A stretch of 64,000 bases of DNA from Amorphochlora amoebiformis (GCA_054601695.1 BAAHQB010000394.1:62001-126000); one strand, 5' to 3'; shown: positions 46,233 to 61,076, numbered from the stretch's first letter. Program-made: numbers and translations. Notes: generated from the sequence alone by a model not told the origin.

Positions 46233-46915
46233 AAAACTTAATATGCAGCCACTTGTGGTCGAAAACCATCTCTTTGTTAAGACTCGTCGCTGGCCAATGC
46301 GTTTGGTCCGTCCTCACCTTCTCCCCTTCTGGCCTTTCCCCTTTTCCTTTCCCCCCCACTCATCCCAATACCCATTTGGACACCCGTTTGATTCCTTAAT
46401 TTCAAAGTTTTTCAACGAATCTCTATCTTTTCAGTCAATGGTCGTGGCCGTCGTGGCCTGCGCGTCGCTCCTGCTTGGCGCCATCTCGTTCTCTCGGTAA
46501 CTCCCCTCCCGGTCCTTCCCTCCGCTGCCTTTCCCTTTTCGCTCTCTTTCTTCTGTTTGTCACTTTTTCTGTCTCTCTCGTGCCTGGTGTGTTTTGGACT
46601 CCCGCGATATACTGTCTTCTCTCTGTCCGTGGTTCGTACGAGTGCCTATTTGCCGTGTAGCTCCTTCCCTCCTGTCTATCCATCATTCCTCTTTCTGTAT
46701 ATTCATCGTCCTCTCGTGTGTATCAATCGTACAACGTCCTCTCGAATCTATCGATTTTCGTTTTATATACATCATCCCCGCTCCAGTGGGAAGTAGAGAT
46801 GTAGGTTTTTCCATTCTGGTTTGGAACCCCTGTTTCATATGTTCTGTTGTATACATATATATATATATATATATATATGTACATGTATATATATATATAT
46901 ATATATTAATATATA

Positions 46916-46967
<52 letters not shown>

Positions 46968-47009
46968 AAATCTATACAAAGATTTATTAATATATACAAA
47001 GGTTTTTAA

Positions 47010-47043
<34 letters not shown>

Positions 47044-47050
47044 TATATAT

Positions 47051-47109
<59 letters not shown>

Positions 47110-47125
47110 ATATTATATATATATA

Positions 47126-47199
<74 letters not shown>

Positions 47200-47214
47200 C
47201 TATTACATAAATAG

Positions 47215-47257
<43 letters not shown>

Positions 47258-47285
47258 TATATTATACATATAAAATTTATACATA

Positions 47286-47360
<75 letters not shown>

Positions 47361-47388
47361 TATATATACGTATAGACGCGTATATTTA

Positions 47389-47423
<35 letters not shown>

Positions 47424-47849
47424 ATATATATATACACATACATATAATATGCAAAATCAGATCACCGGAACTGCGTAGTCCTGCGATGACACGTGGCCCA
47501 CGAGGCTTGTCCCGCGGAATGACACGTGGCATGACACGTGGCATGCGCAAGGGATACCCTATGAGGCATCCGATGTGCCAAGATTTGCCGCGGTATGTAT
47601 GAATGTTGGTCGCGTTTATAATTGTATTAGACAGGCGGTAGGTTAGGTGTTAGTACTGGGGTTAGAGGATATGAGCGTATGTAGATGTACATATTTGCGT
47701 GTTTTGTATTAAATGCATTAATGTAAGATATATATATATATATATATGTATATGTATATTGCAATCTTAATATATATATATATATGTATGTATATGTGTC
47801 TATATATATATATGTATAGATGTACATCAACATACACATATGTGTATCC

Positions 47850-48382
<533 letters not shown>

Positions 48383-48391
48383 TAATGCATA

Positions 48392-48444
<53 letters not shown>

Positions 48445-48486
48445 ATATTTATATAAATATATACATATACCCACAAATATATATTT

Positions 48487-48557
<71 letters not shown>

Positions 48558-48563
48558 TATATA

Positions 48564-48651
<88 letters not shown>

Positions 48652-48729
48652 ATTCTAAATTTATATATATATATATATGTGTGTTGTGTGTGTGTGTGTG
48701 TATTCTTGTATCCGTACACATATTGTTGC

Positions 48730-48770
<41 letters not shown>

Positions 48771-48887
48771 TATACACATATATGTACGTATATATATACA
48801 TATACATATATATATATTATATTATATATATATATATATAATATATATATGCGAGTGCACATCATGACAAATTTGACGCCGATTTTT

Positions 48888-48918
48888 TATTCAAATGAGC
48901 CTAAAAAAAATTTCAACC

Positions 48919-48965
<47 letters not shown>

Positions 48966-49029
48966 GTGTATATGTGTGTATATTTTCAACCGCAAATTGT
49001 GAATATATCAAATTGTTTTGTGTGATTAC

Positions 49030-49065
<36 letters not shown>

Positions 49066-49240
49066 TTCAATCGTAAATTGTGAATATATGTTTTCAATCG
49101 TAAATTGTGAACATCACATTTGTTTTGTGTGATTACGACATATATATATATATATATGTATATAAATATATATATATATATATATATGTATATATTCAAC
49201 CGTAAATTGTGAACATATCACATTTGTTTTGTGTGATTAC
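48888..49240. repeat. ~50-bp repeat with (TA)n spacers
   Basis: TTTCAAYCGYAAATTGTGAA and TTTGTTTTGTGTGATTACGA recur four times between 48980 and 49240, with short (TA)n tracts. A shorter piece (TTTCAACCGACAT) ends the preceding unique island at 48910. No confident exon. Confidence 0.8.
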
Positions 49241-49241
49241 G

Positions 49242-49293
<52 letters not shown>

Positions 49294-49368
49294 ATATATA
49301 TATATATACTTATATATATATATATATATATATCTATATATATATATATGTATATATATCACCATCAG

Positions 49369-49416
49369 CGATTGACAGTGTCAAGTACGCCGTCGGTGCA
49401 TCGGACAAGCTTCAAG
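49369..49416 (+). CDS. Candidate orphan exon
   Basis: A 48-nt island between ACCATCAG and CTTCAAG|GTATTT. One plus frame reads [17 protein letters not shown] content is far above the flanks. Phase does not fit the small peptide gene upstream, so its gene is unknown. Confidence 0.25.
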
Positions 49417-49424
49417 GTATTTTT

Positions 49425-50160
49425 AAACGTTCACCATGCTCTTCATCACTTTTGCAATGCTTTTCATCACTTCTACTATGCTTTTCATCAACTTCTCTAA
49501 GCTTTTCATCAATTTCATCGCTTTTACTGTGCTTTTCATCACTTTTACTGTGTTTTTCATCAATTTTATCATGCTTTTCATCACTTTTATTATGCTTCGC
49601 ATCGCTTTTATTATGCTTTTCATCGCTTTTATGATGCTTTTCATTCCCGATTACTATGCTTTTCATCCATTTTATTATTATTATTATACTTTTCACTATG
49701 TTTATTATCAATTTTCATTATGCTTTTCATCGCTTTTATTAATGCTTTTCATCCCCGATTACTATGCTTTCCTTCCATTTTGCTATCATTGTACTTTTCA
49801 CTATGCTTTTCATCAATTTTATTGTGCTTTTCATCGCTTTTTATTATGCTTTTCATCCCCGATTACTATGCTTTCCTTCCATTTCGTTATTATTATACTC
49901 TTCACTATGCTTTTTTATCAATTTCATTATGCTTTTCATCGATTTTATTAATACTTTTCATTCCCGATTACTATGCTTTCCTTCCATTTTATTATTATTA
50001 TTCTCTTCACTATGCTTTTTTATCAATTTCATTATGCTTTTCATCGATTTCATTAATGCTTTTCATCCCTAGTATTCAGCTTTTCATCCCTGATCCTATG
50101 CTTTTTCATCCGTTTCTTATTATTATTAAGCTTTTCACCACTTTTGCTATAACTTTTTAT
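49425..50160. repeat. TATGCTTTTCATC minisatellite
   Basis: About 35 units of roughly 17-24 bp built on ATGCTTTTCATC. The left half read on the minus strand is an open frame of Lys-Ser-Asp-Glu-Lys-His units ending at 49412; the right half adds CCCGATTACTATGCTTTC blocks. Open frames on both strands suggest repeat artefact, though the hydrophilic minus frame could be a low-complexity exon. Confidence 0.75.
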
Positions 50161-50342
50161 ATCATTATAGTGTATTAATATATATATATATATAAGCATA
50201 TGAATACATAGGAACTGGGGTGTGGAGCTTTATTAAGGCGGAGAGGAACTCAACGACTGCTCGCAATTAGATTACAGAACCATCGCAGTGCGACAAAATA
50301 CAATAACGTATGTATTTATGTATGTATATATATCTTTTTGTG

Positions 50343-50426
<84 letters not shown>

Positions 50427-50432
50427 ATATGT

Positions 50433-50472
<40 letters not shown>

Positions 50473-50494
50473 ATATGTATATATATATATATAT

Positions 50495-50519
50495 ATCTAG
50501 ATACAGAACTATCGCAGTG

Positions 50520-50554
<35 letters not shown>

Positions 50555-50592
50555 GATGACAGAACCATAGCAGTGCAACAAAATACAATAAC

Positions 50593-50634
<42 letters not shown>

Positions 50635-50695
50635 ACACTATATATATATATATATATACAGAACTATCGCAGTCCAACAAAATACAATAACATAC
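50495..50695. repeat. ~30-bp unit with (TA)n spacers, three copies
   Basis: ACAGAACTATCGCAGTGC and a following CAACAAAATACAATAACGTA recur with variable (TA)n. A related sequence at 50275-50310 precedes them. It probably duplicates a short unique segment; no exon recognised. Confidence 0.75.
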
Positions 50696-50737
50696 GCTTA
50701 TTAAAGCTACACGGGAATATTATATGGATATATATAT

Positions 50738-50771
<34 letters not shown>

Positions 50772-50817
50772 AGGTATATATCTACATATATATGTATATA
50801 TGTATTTATATACATAC

Positions 50818-50869
<52 letters not shown>

Positions 50870-50917
50870 TTTTATATATATATATATATATATGTAATAT
50901 AGTGCTTTACATATATA

Positions 50918-50954
<37 letters not shown>

Positions 50955-51115
50955 GTGTGTGTGTGTGAGTGTGTGTGTGAGTGTGTGTGTGAGTGTGTGT
51001 GTGTATGTATATTACATGTATGTAGATATATATATATATATATATATATATGCTAGCAGAAACTAAGCCTTTACAGCGAATGGGAATGGTTTTAGCTTCA
51101 CTAAATCCAAATACA

Positions 51116-51170
<55 letters not shown>

Positions 51171-51189
51171 ATATTTATATACTAGAATA

Positions 51190-51291
<102 letters not shown>

Positions 51292-51336
51292 CACATATAT
51301 GTATATAGGTATACGTATATCTATATAGAATGTAAT

Positions 51337-51367
<31 letters not shown>

Positions 51368-51561
51368 GTGTATATTGTATAAAATACATACATATACATA
51401 CACATGTATATATAATACATAAAAATATATAAATATGTATATGTTTATATATACATACGTATATATATACATATATATATATATATGTATATATATGTAT
51501 GTAATGTATGTATATGTGTAAATATATACTAACGAAATATATACATGTGTACATATGTATG

Positions 51562-51611
<50 letters not shown>

Positions 51612-51618
51612 GTATATG

Positions 51619-51651
<33 letters not shown>

Positions 51652-51723
51652 GTAATGTATATATGTACATATATATATACACATATACATGTATGTATAA
51701 TATGAACATGCAATTGATATGTG

Positions 51724-51778
<55 letters not shown>

Positions 51779-52216
51779 TATCGAACATGTATTATACTTG
51801 TACATTCAAATATGAAATGTACCCATGCAGATACTTTATTCATATTTTTAGGTTGGAAAAACCCAAAATGGCTTGATGATGGCCCTGTCGGAAAACCGAA
51901 AACCACAAACCGACACGTGGCCGGATAATGTAACAAAAACTTGGATCTACCAACGACCTTCAGAACTAGAACTATACTTAAATTTCTGCGAGTTCTGCCA
52001 TTGAACGCGAATCGAAGTTAAATGTTGATTGATATCAACGTAAGTTCTAATATTATCTAGATTATATACGGACGTCTAGAGTCCGAATATGATAATTGGA
52101 AAATGCCTGTGCTAGAGATAGTATGTTTATGTTGAAAAAACATAATCTAGATAATCGTATACTCTAGATACTAGATTTTCACATATATATATATCTAATA
52201 TCTAGAATATATATAT

Positions 52217-52258
<42 letters not shown>

Positions 52259-52336
52259 CATGATCATGATATCATAGTGTATGTATTTATCTAGTTATAT
52301 ATCATATACTATCTAGATATATACATATTCATTATA

Positions 52337-52437
<101 letters not shown>

Positions 52438-52678
52438 TTACGGTACCATATGCACGTGTATACAACTACTGCAGGTCGGTACCATCTAGACCATATAAAC
52501 TTTAAAAGCGTCTTTAAAAAGATAATTAAAAAAAAGTTGTCAATGTTATTCGTGATGATGAATTGCATCATACTAGCCGGTCTAGCGTCAATTCATGACG
52601 ATAGTACTCTGACTACCGGTTTCAGTTACTGTAAGGGTAACCAAAGTTGCCGTGGTCCTAAAACTACAAAAAAAGGTG

Positions 52679-54433
52679 CTAAGTGTCGCAAAAGAGACCC
52701 TGACCCCCTACGCCCTTGGTGTTCGCGTCCATGATCCGCGCGTAAGCCAACATTTCCTTGGCGGACACGTCCGGATGATCGGTAGTTGTTCGCCACCAAG
52801 CCTTGTGGAAGATTACCTCAAACGGCGGTATCGACAGTCCTCCCATGTACGAACCCATCCTTGACGGATGGGTGTTGTTGTTGCAGCCCCAGTTTTTTTT
52901 GTCGCGGAAGTCGAGATCCTTGTGTTGGAGCAGCATGCTCGTGATCGACCAATTGTTGGGTGAGTTGAGAATGTTGTACGAGAGGTTGTACTCACCACGG
53001 ATGATGGCGTTGTACTTGTCTTGGTGTAGGGATGTGAAGGATGTGCCATGCTTGATGTCGTAACGGAGCGCCCGGGAGGTGATGGCGAACGCGAAGCTCT
53101 CGACCTTGGGGCCCACCATCCCGTGATTGACGACCGCCTCATCGTCCTGTTCGAGACACGCGAGAGACGTCCCGACCAGCTGCACGGGCCCGTGCAGCTT
53201 TGCTAGGAATCCTTCCACCCAATGCCAGTTCTCGGGCATGTAAGTAGGCACAAACGGTCCCCGCACGCCGTCGTTGAGGAAGATGTAGGCGTCGTACGGA
53301 AGATTTAGCGGATTGTGGACGTCCAGCCGCTCGGCTTCAGACTTGAGCATTGCGTAGTGCGCTCCAAAGTCGAAGCCCTTATTCTCTCGCTCGAGAATTT
53401 CTATGTTGTATTTGCTCGATGAGCAGAGGTTGTACTTTTTCACGAGTCGTAATGCGTCCGGAAATTCGCCGTTGACCGTGATCCGATAGGTGAGTTTGAG
53501 CTTATCAGAGTGCTTGGTGGCGTGCTTGAGGAAGAACTTAAGGTTCTCTATCACGAAATCATTGCCTTTGGCATCCTGCCTTTGAGCGAGCTGGTGAAAC
53601 GGTGGATTTAGTAGATCTCCTTTGAATGATGCATTACAACTGTGCATGCAATTTATCCTCGTGTACATGTGGCGGGCGAACGAAACCACAAGAAATGCTT
53701 AAGACTCACGCAAGAACACACGCAGAAACCACGACATATCGACAGGTTCATATACCGTGTAGTGGATGAGGACGCTTTTGTACTGCTGATTGTCGGTCGG
53801 GCTAGGTTGAGACTTGAGCCTCCAACACTCTATCTGCAAGAAGCTGATCCACGCCATGAAGAAGAGCATGACGATCCCGATCACTCGGTAGTTCTTCGAC
53901 GCCGAGGAGCCCCGACACCAAGCCTGAGGGGAAAGTGAATACGATTGCGACGTCAGTTGTCATGGTGCAGTTTAATCGAGGGATAGAGATTGTCCTAGAA
54001 AAACAACAGCAAACTGTTCACCATGATGAAGCACTAAAACCACCACGCTTGCTGGAGATGAGAAAGAAAAAATCCCACAGTTTGGGAGAACTTGGAGCCA
54101 AGGAGAGAATGGTTGTTTCCTCATACTCTCTTTCGTACCATGAAAGACGTACTGCGCCAGAAGAGAGTGGAAAGACGCATTGCGGCGGTGTTAGTGCTGG
54201 CTCGGTGCTGGATCCGGAACGTGGTCAATCTCCCATAGAATTTAAAGGTATTCTATTAATAGTACCTTTTAGAGGTTTGGGTAATATTAGTAGATTTCAT
54301 TAGAGGTTTTAAAAATATCTCGATTTCGTCGACCAAAAACCGTGGCGCTTACAGGGTTGTCGGATGCAAATGCTGATGGGGCTGATGGGGGAGCCCAGGT
54401 GGATAGCACACGCCGCTCCTTAATCTCCTTCAT
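52679..54433 (-). CDS. Glycosyltransferase-like type II membrane protein
   Basis: Likely Golgi glycosyltransferase. Exons: 54433-54353 (MKEIKERRV..., donor GTAAGC), 53923-53744 or 53710 (acceptor TTTCCCCTCAG), and 53575-52679. Exon 2 has basic residues, then a membrane span (VIGIVMLFFMAWISFLQ) and SVLIHYTVYE. Exon 3 has ENLKFFL, KGFDFGAHY, YIFLNDGVRGPF, HGPVQLVGTSLAC, VESFAFAITSRAL and IIRGEYNLSYNIL. These resemble poorly characterised glycosyltransferases of algae and bacteria that share a FxN.xVRGPF motif. Exons 1-2 join in phase 0. The second intron removes an in-frame TAA, but its ends are ambiguous: a GTGAGT donor at 53709 or a weaker one at 53743 that joins YTVYEP to DAKGNDF and looks more family-like. 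Codons are GC-rich, unlike the flanks. About 385 residues. Confidence 0.75.
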
Positions 54434-54719
54434 GCAAGACACGTGGCCGTTGAGGTTTTCAGGGACAAGCGTTTGCTTTTCTTCGTTCTTCTATATTCCA
54501 AATCCCCATGCTACTCGGCTTGAACCCCTCCCCAGATAACATATTTCGCTTTTTTTCGCTTTATTTCGCCAAATTTCCTCGCACCCCCGACTGAATCACT
54601 AAGTCGAGAATCACATCTTGCCAAGATTTGTACTGGTGTAAAGTGTTACTCAACTCGGATTGCAGATGGCATTTTAGTAATGACGCGAAAAATTCGGTCA
54701 TAGTGCTGCCATGAGGTGG

Positions 54720-54740
54720 TCATCTAGAGGGTCTAGATGA
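54720..54740. other. Perfect 9-bp inverted repeat
   Basis: TCATCTAGA, a GGG loop, then TCTAGATGA. It lies about 290 bp upstream of the glycosyltransferase start. It could form a small hairpin; function unknown. Confidence 0.5.
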
Positions 54741-54949
54741 CATGTCAACAGTTTCGGCTAATGTGACCCATAGGTGTTTACATGTTCCTGGATGTTACTA
54801 CTCTATTTCGCCTAATTTCTACTGACCTCTATACGTAGAGCTCCCGATTACTAGGTTTGTGTACTCTTAATTTTATTTTTTTGTTTTTATTGATGAAATA
54901 CAGTGTGAAAATTCATGTTATATAATATATATTTTTACAAATACCGTAT

Positions 54950-54963
54950 GATATACATATGTA

Positions 54964-55032
<69 letters not shown>

Positions 55033-55066
55033 GTGTGTGTGTGTGTATGTGTGTGTGATATATATA

Positions 55067-55145
<79 letters not shown>

Positions 55146-55146
55146 C

Positions 55147-55192
<46 letters not shown>

Positions 55193-55353
55193 AATATATA
55201 TATATGAATATAATGTAATATTCCATATGGTCTAGATAGTGTGACATGCACTCTCAGGCTATGCAATTGAATACTATAAAACAGATAAAAATGTCATGCT
55301 TATAAATATGTAGTCTAAACTCTAGATAGTAGTATATTCTAATTTCAAACATA

Positions 55354-55394
<41 letters not shown>

Positions 55395-55480
55395 TACATG
55401 TATACAATATATATATATATTATTATAATAATAATAATAATATAATAATATATATATGTGAACATATATATATATATATA

Positions 55481-55522
<42 letters not shown>

Positions 55523-55600
55523 CATCATCATACTACATACTGATATACATAATACTAGTAATATATATACATATCTAGATATATATATATATATCATGCA
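54950..55600. repeat. (TA)n microsatellite block with short unique island
   Basis: TA tracts with a (TG)n/(CA)n tract near 55033-55058 and an (ATT/ATA) tract near 55418-55450. No exon recognised. Confidence 0.9.
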
Positions 55601-56271
55601 TGATATGTAATATTATGTATCATGATATATATCGATCCAAATATATTGGATTTCGCATAAGCGCTGTACAGTACGTACCACGAAGAACTATGATATAATA
55701 ATTGTATATTACTAGAGTCTAACTAGACTAATAATATATATATATATATAATATATATACTAGATATATTAGATAATACTAGTACTATGATATATCGTAT
55801 GATACAATATTCACTACATTTATCACGATCGCGAGTTATATAACTTAGTATTATGTATACAGTAATCATTCGTGGTGATGCAAGTTTGAAACATTTGTCA
55901 ACGTTTCACTATGGTATGTCTAGATGGGTCCTGATCAGACTATTCTAGTATTACTGATGAATAGTTTCCGAGTGGGAAAATACATCACACACTGTCACGA
56001 TGACATATATTAGGGGATATTACTCTGAGCCTTACATATGTATTTTAGATCATAGGCTTGTATCATATCCTCAGGTCGTCTGCACGTGTGACCGTACGTC
56101 ATGTATCCTATGATAGACGACACATCGTGCTACCAGAGTATTCGAATCACTTCTTCCCACCTATGAAATGTGAAAATTTGAATATGTATGCCACCTATGA
56201 AATGTGGAATGTGGAGATTCGGGTGTGTGTATGTTATGTGACCCGGTGCATGATATATATAAATATATATG

Positions 56272-56370
<99 letters not shown>

Positions 56371-56529
56371 GTATACATATATATTACCTCCACCTCCAGA
56401 TCCGCCTTTTCCTCCACCACCAGACCCTATATATATATATTATATATGTATATATATATAAGTATATATCCTAGGTTTGGACTGAGATTAAGTTTTGAGT
56501 TGAATTGGGCTAGGTGAGTCTTCTCTCTC

Positions 56530-56565
<36 letters not shown>

Positions 56566-56701
56566 ATAATTCTCTCCTCTTTGTCTCGGACAGCAGGATT
56601 GTTGGACTCTCACTACTCTCTTTTCTCTCACTCTCTTCCTCTCTCTTCTCTCTTTCTTTCAACAATTTTCTCTTTTTCCTTCGGTCGGAAGCGTTTAACA
56701 A

Positions 56702-56882
56702 TTAGAGTCTCTCTATGTGTCTGCTTGTTTGCACAATCTCTCCGCTTGCCTCGGGGAGGGTTATTGGATCGCCCTCCTCCCGAAGGATTGCCACTTGTTG
56801 AAGGCCATCCGCCGGCATTGCCTATGCGTATTATATAGCATACATGTATGTGTATGTATATGTATATATGTATGTGTATATG

Positions 56883-56915
<33 letters not shown>

Positions 56916-56978
56916 TATTCTATATGCATTATATGTAAATACATACATTATATATACATGAATTATAGGCATACATAC

Positions 56979-57013
<35 letters not shown>

Positions 57014-57017
57014 TTTT

Positions 57018-57092
<75 letters not shown>

Positions 57093-57115
57093 TTCTATAC
57101 ATTATGTCCACATAT

Positions 57116-57176
<61 letters not shown>

Positions 57177-57294
57177 ATATATATATGCATATATGTATAT
57201 AAATATAATCTCTCGAAGGATTTCCATAACTAGTTGAACGCTATTCGCCACCGTTACCTTATACAGTATATATATATTATATATATACATACAC

Positions 57295-57343
<49 letters not shown>

Positions 57344-58071
57344 ATATATATACATATATATTTATATATACATTATCTGCATATTGAATATCCAATACAC
57401 CTGGTCCCATTCCTTTTCCAGCTCCCGGTCGTCCCTTTGGCATTGTTCTTGTATAATACATATCATTACTTCTTGTGCTTACTTGGCGATCACATTTGCA
57501 CACATGTAGAGACGCACACACCCACACCACGCACACACATACACAACACATACACACACAATAGAGTCCGGGAGAGACACAAAGGATATAAAGACAACCA
57601 CAATTGGAAGAATGACAGATGCACCACACCAGTTGAGTCGTAGATGCAAATCAAGCTTGAGCCCGTTGGATTCTGCGTCGATTCGGCTCACGCATACCCT
57701 CTCTGAGAGGTGAGATTTTGGGTGATTTTCTCAAACAGAAGACTTTGCAATTTGCAAACTGTGAAATTGCATTTGCAATTTGCATTTTGTAAGTTTGCAA
57801 TTGCCTTTCACAATTTGCATCCAACCTGATGATACCATCTAAATTTCCCTAGAAAACGGCGCCCAGAAAAAGCCGGTTGTCTATCCCTCCGATAACCCCC
57901 CGGACCTCTTTCTCCATCCATCTCTCTCAGCTCCGTCCTTCAATCGGCATCCATCCTCTGCATCGCTGGAAAATCACCCACTTCGAATCTCACTCGTGAG
58001 CATCCTTTCGCACTGGTTGAGAGGGAGTTAATCCCCGAAGTCGAATAGCTGAAGGTGATATACCCGGGCAT
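56702..58071 (-). CDS. Unrecognised small gene, four-exon model
   Basis: Minus-strand exons 58071-57994 ([16 protein letters not shown]..., donor GTGAGA), 57700-57625 ([20 protein letters not shown]), 57447-57401 ([15 protein letters not shown]) and 56821-56702 ([20 protein letters not shown] to HIERL and TAA). They sum to 321 nt (106 residues), all in phase. The internal peptides look genuinely coding: acidic/basic mix, no repeats. A diverged copy of the fourth exon's 5' half ([16 protein letters not shown]) lies upstream at 57257-57205 and runs into (TA)n. A 39-nt splice-bounded island at 56426-56388 ([13 protein letters not shown]) could be a further exon if the fourth is spliced. The first exon is the weakest; its region also reads open on the other strand. 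Confidence 0.4.
57720..57825. repeat. TTTGCAATTTGCA repeat
   Basis: About eight irregular copies of TTTGCAAT and its near-complement in about 100 bp, in the first intron of the 56.7-58.1 kb model. Confidence 0.7.
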
Positions 58072-58167
58072 GGTGCGGACCGGTTCAACGGCATCCGCAC
58101 CAATATGAACCCTTGTATATTTAGGGGTTATAAATATATTCCTACAGTTACGTAAAGTGATCTAATT

Positions 58168-58240
58168 GTCCTTATGGCCCAATGGACAAGGCGCCTGCCT
58201 ACGGAGCAGGAGATTCCGGGTTCGAATCCCGGTAAGGATT
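58168..58240 (+). tRNA. tRNA-Arg (anticodon ACG)
   Basis: A full cloverleaf of 73 nt can be drawn. Acceptor GTCCTTA pairs with TAAGGAT (G.U at the first pair). The D stem GCC pairs with GGC; the anticodon stem CCTGC pairs with GCAGG around loop CTACGGA, anticodon ACG at 58201-58203 reading one base back (A 58201). The T stem CCGGG pairs with CCCGG around TTCGAAT. No intron and no encoded CCA. The A box (TGGCCCAATGG, 58175) and B box (GGTTCGAATCC, 58219) match Pol III internal promoters. Confidence 0.95.
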
Positions 58241-58247
58241 TTTTTTT
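58239..58247 (+). terminator. Pol III terminator of tRNA-Arg
   Basis: A run of nine T residues begins at the last bases of the tRNA gene, the usual RNA polymerase III stop signal. Confidence 0.85.
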
Positions 58248-58925
58248 CTTTCGCTTATTTTGGCGTCTAATGATTCCGAAATGGTGACAAGTTTGGCCGA
58301 GTCTTTTTTGGTTGGGTTATTTGTTAGGTTTTACTCAAATATACACGCACATTAACCTATGTCAAGATATGTTTATATCTAGATAGATATCTAGAGATAT
58401 ATCTGAAAATACACATATGCAAATATATATATGTGTGTACTAGATATATATGAATATGTATACAATAACTATGTTCTAGAGATTCTAGATATTAACATAT
58501 ATACCCAGATATAGTCTGTGTATGTGTGTATATGCATACATGTGTGTGAGTGTGTGTATGTATACTAGGTATACCTAGATGCATCTCTCATGTGGTCTAG
58601 ACATACCGTAGGCATATATATATATATATACTAGATATATATATATATACATATATATTATATACTACTACCAATAATAACACTAAGAACAATTCTAATA
58701 AACATTGAATAATAAAACCTTACACATAAACCCAAACTCTAGAAACTCAGAAACTAGCACAATTTCATCAACAATTGCCGACTTGCATACGTACGTACGT
58801 ACGCCAGCCCACATTCTCCATTAGCGCAAAATTATCTTCCGGTTCTCCAGATCGGCTACTTAAGCTGCTGGGTCTAAAACTTGCCTAGGGTTGGTGATGG
58901 TCGACCAGAAAGAGCGAATTGATGG

Positions 58926-59283
58926 CTATTTCGGCCAGCGCATGAATGCCATGAGCATATTATCGGAAGCTAGGTCATGTGCAGACTTTGACTTTGTGTG
59001 TTTCTTCACTGGGTTGAGTTTAGTTGTGTATGAGTTTGGAATAGTATTTGTCGACATATGCATATGTATATATATGTATATATATATATTATATATATAT
59101 ATATTATGATATATATATATATATATATTATGATATCTATATATATATATATATATATATATATCAATATATACATATGTATATGTGTATATACACATAT
59201 ACACATATATATGTATTTTCAAAATATACGCAATTATATAATATGTAACAGTATGTGCATATATTACATATGTAATAAATAAT

Positions 59284-59329
<46 letters not shown>

Positions 59330-59605
59330 CTATATATATATATATATATATGTTCACATTTATATACATATATTTGTATGATTTGGAATATACCTGAATT
59401 TGACCGAACACCCGTAAACACATACTCGCCTAATCGATCCCTTCTACAGGGAGGACGTCTATATACATATATATATATGTATATATATATATATACCTAT
59501 AAAATACATGCATATATATACATACATGTACAATATATATATAAATATATATACACACACACACACACACATATATATATATCTTATATATGTTACATGT
59601 ATATA

Positions 59606-59674
<69 letters not shown>

Positions 59675-60372
59675 ATACGTATTATATACATACATACCTT
59701 CTGTGAGTCATGTATATGTATATTCATACTATATATACGTATTACATACATACATACCTTCTGTATATGTATATTTGTACTATATATACGTATTATATAC
59801 ATACATACCTACTCTGAGTCATGTATATGTATATTTATACTATATATATATACGTATTATATACATACATACCTTCTGTATATGTATATTTCTACTATAT
59901 ATACGTATTATGTACATACATACCTTCTGTGAGTCATGTATATGTATATTCATACTATATATACGTATTATATACATACATACCTTCTGTAGATGTATAT
60001 TCATACTATATATACATATCTTCCGTGAGTCATGTATGTATATTCATACTATATATACGTATTATATACATACATACCTTCTGTCATATATATGTATATT
60101 CATACTATATATACGTATAATATACATACATATCTTCCGTGAGTCATGTATATGTTCATACTATATATATATATATATATACGTATTATATACATACATA
60201 GCTTCTGTAAGTCATATATATGTATATTCATACTGTATATATACGTATTATATACATACATACCTTCTGTAAGTCATATATATGTATATTCATACTATAT
60301 ATATGTATTATATACAAACATACCTTCTGTGAGCTGTAGGTGGGGTTCCATGAGCTGTACCCTTATCCATCT
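58926..60372 (-). CDS. 3' end of an unrecognised gene, three exons
   Basis: Exons 60372-60324 ([15 protein letters not shown]), 59443-59394 ([16 protein letters not shown]) and 59008-58926 ([19 protein letters not shown] to RWPK and TAG) join in phase at both junctions. The splice sites are good: CAG/GTATGT, TAG/GTATAT, CCCAG. The product is short, basic and unlike any family I know. The first of these may be internal, since two bases precede its Met codon after the acceptor, so the gene may start further upstream. The exon at 60372 has about ten downstream partial copies. Confidence 0.45.
59685..60330 (-). repeat. ~60-bp repeat: 3' half and donor of the 60.3-kb exon, about 10 copies
   Basis: On the minus strand each unit carries CATGACTCACAGAAGGTATG, that is the end of exon 60372-60324 plus its GTATGT-like donor, then TA/CA-rich spacer. 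The intact exon is the most upstream unit. All copies lie downstream of it and lack its 5' half and acceptor. Confidence 0.8.
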
Positions 60373-60445
60373 CTGACACACATATATACACGCGTATGTA
60401 ATATAGTATATATATATATATACGTATCTGCGTATATGCATATAC

Positions 60446-60491
<46 letters not shown>

Positions 60492-60542
60492 GTATATACA
60501 TTTACACAGATATATATACGTATCTGTGTATATGCATATACG

Positions 60543-60585
<43 letters not shown>

Positions 60586-60692
60586 GAAGGTACATGTGTG
60601 TGTATATGCTTTATACATGCACACACATACAATATATATATATATACATGTATATATATATGTATATATATCTATATACACACATGTATATA

Positions 60693-60771
<79 letters not shown>

Positions 60772-60776
60772 GGGGC

Positions 60777-60860
<84 letters not shown>

Positions 60861-60889
60861 TCTCTCTTTTTTTTTTTTCTCTCTCTCTC

Positions 60890-60966
<77 letters not shown>

Positions 60967-61032
60967 CATTTTTATGAATATATTTATATGTTCATATTAC
61001 AACATTGCGGACTGACATATATATATATATAT

Positions 61033-61076
<44 letters not shown>

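Noticed and set aside
52543-52734. Plus-strand 63-codon frame with a hydrophobic leader and four later Cys
   Set aside because: Looks like a small secreted Cys peptide, but its last third is antisense to the glycosyltransferase C-terminus and there is no other support.
53935-54303. Plus-strand 122-codon frame
   Set aside because: Lies inside the first intron of the glycosyltransferase gene on the other strand, starts at GTG, and shows no motif.
59685-60330. CRISPR-like array (regular ~60-bp period)
   Set aside because: Eukaryotic context, spacers are TA-rich variants rather than unique sequences, and units equal a partial exon.
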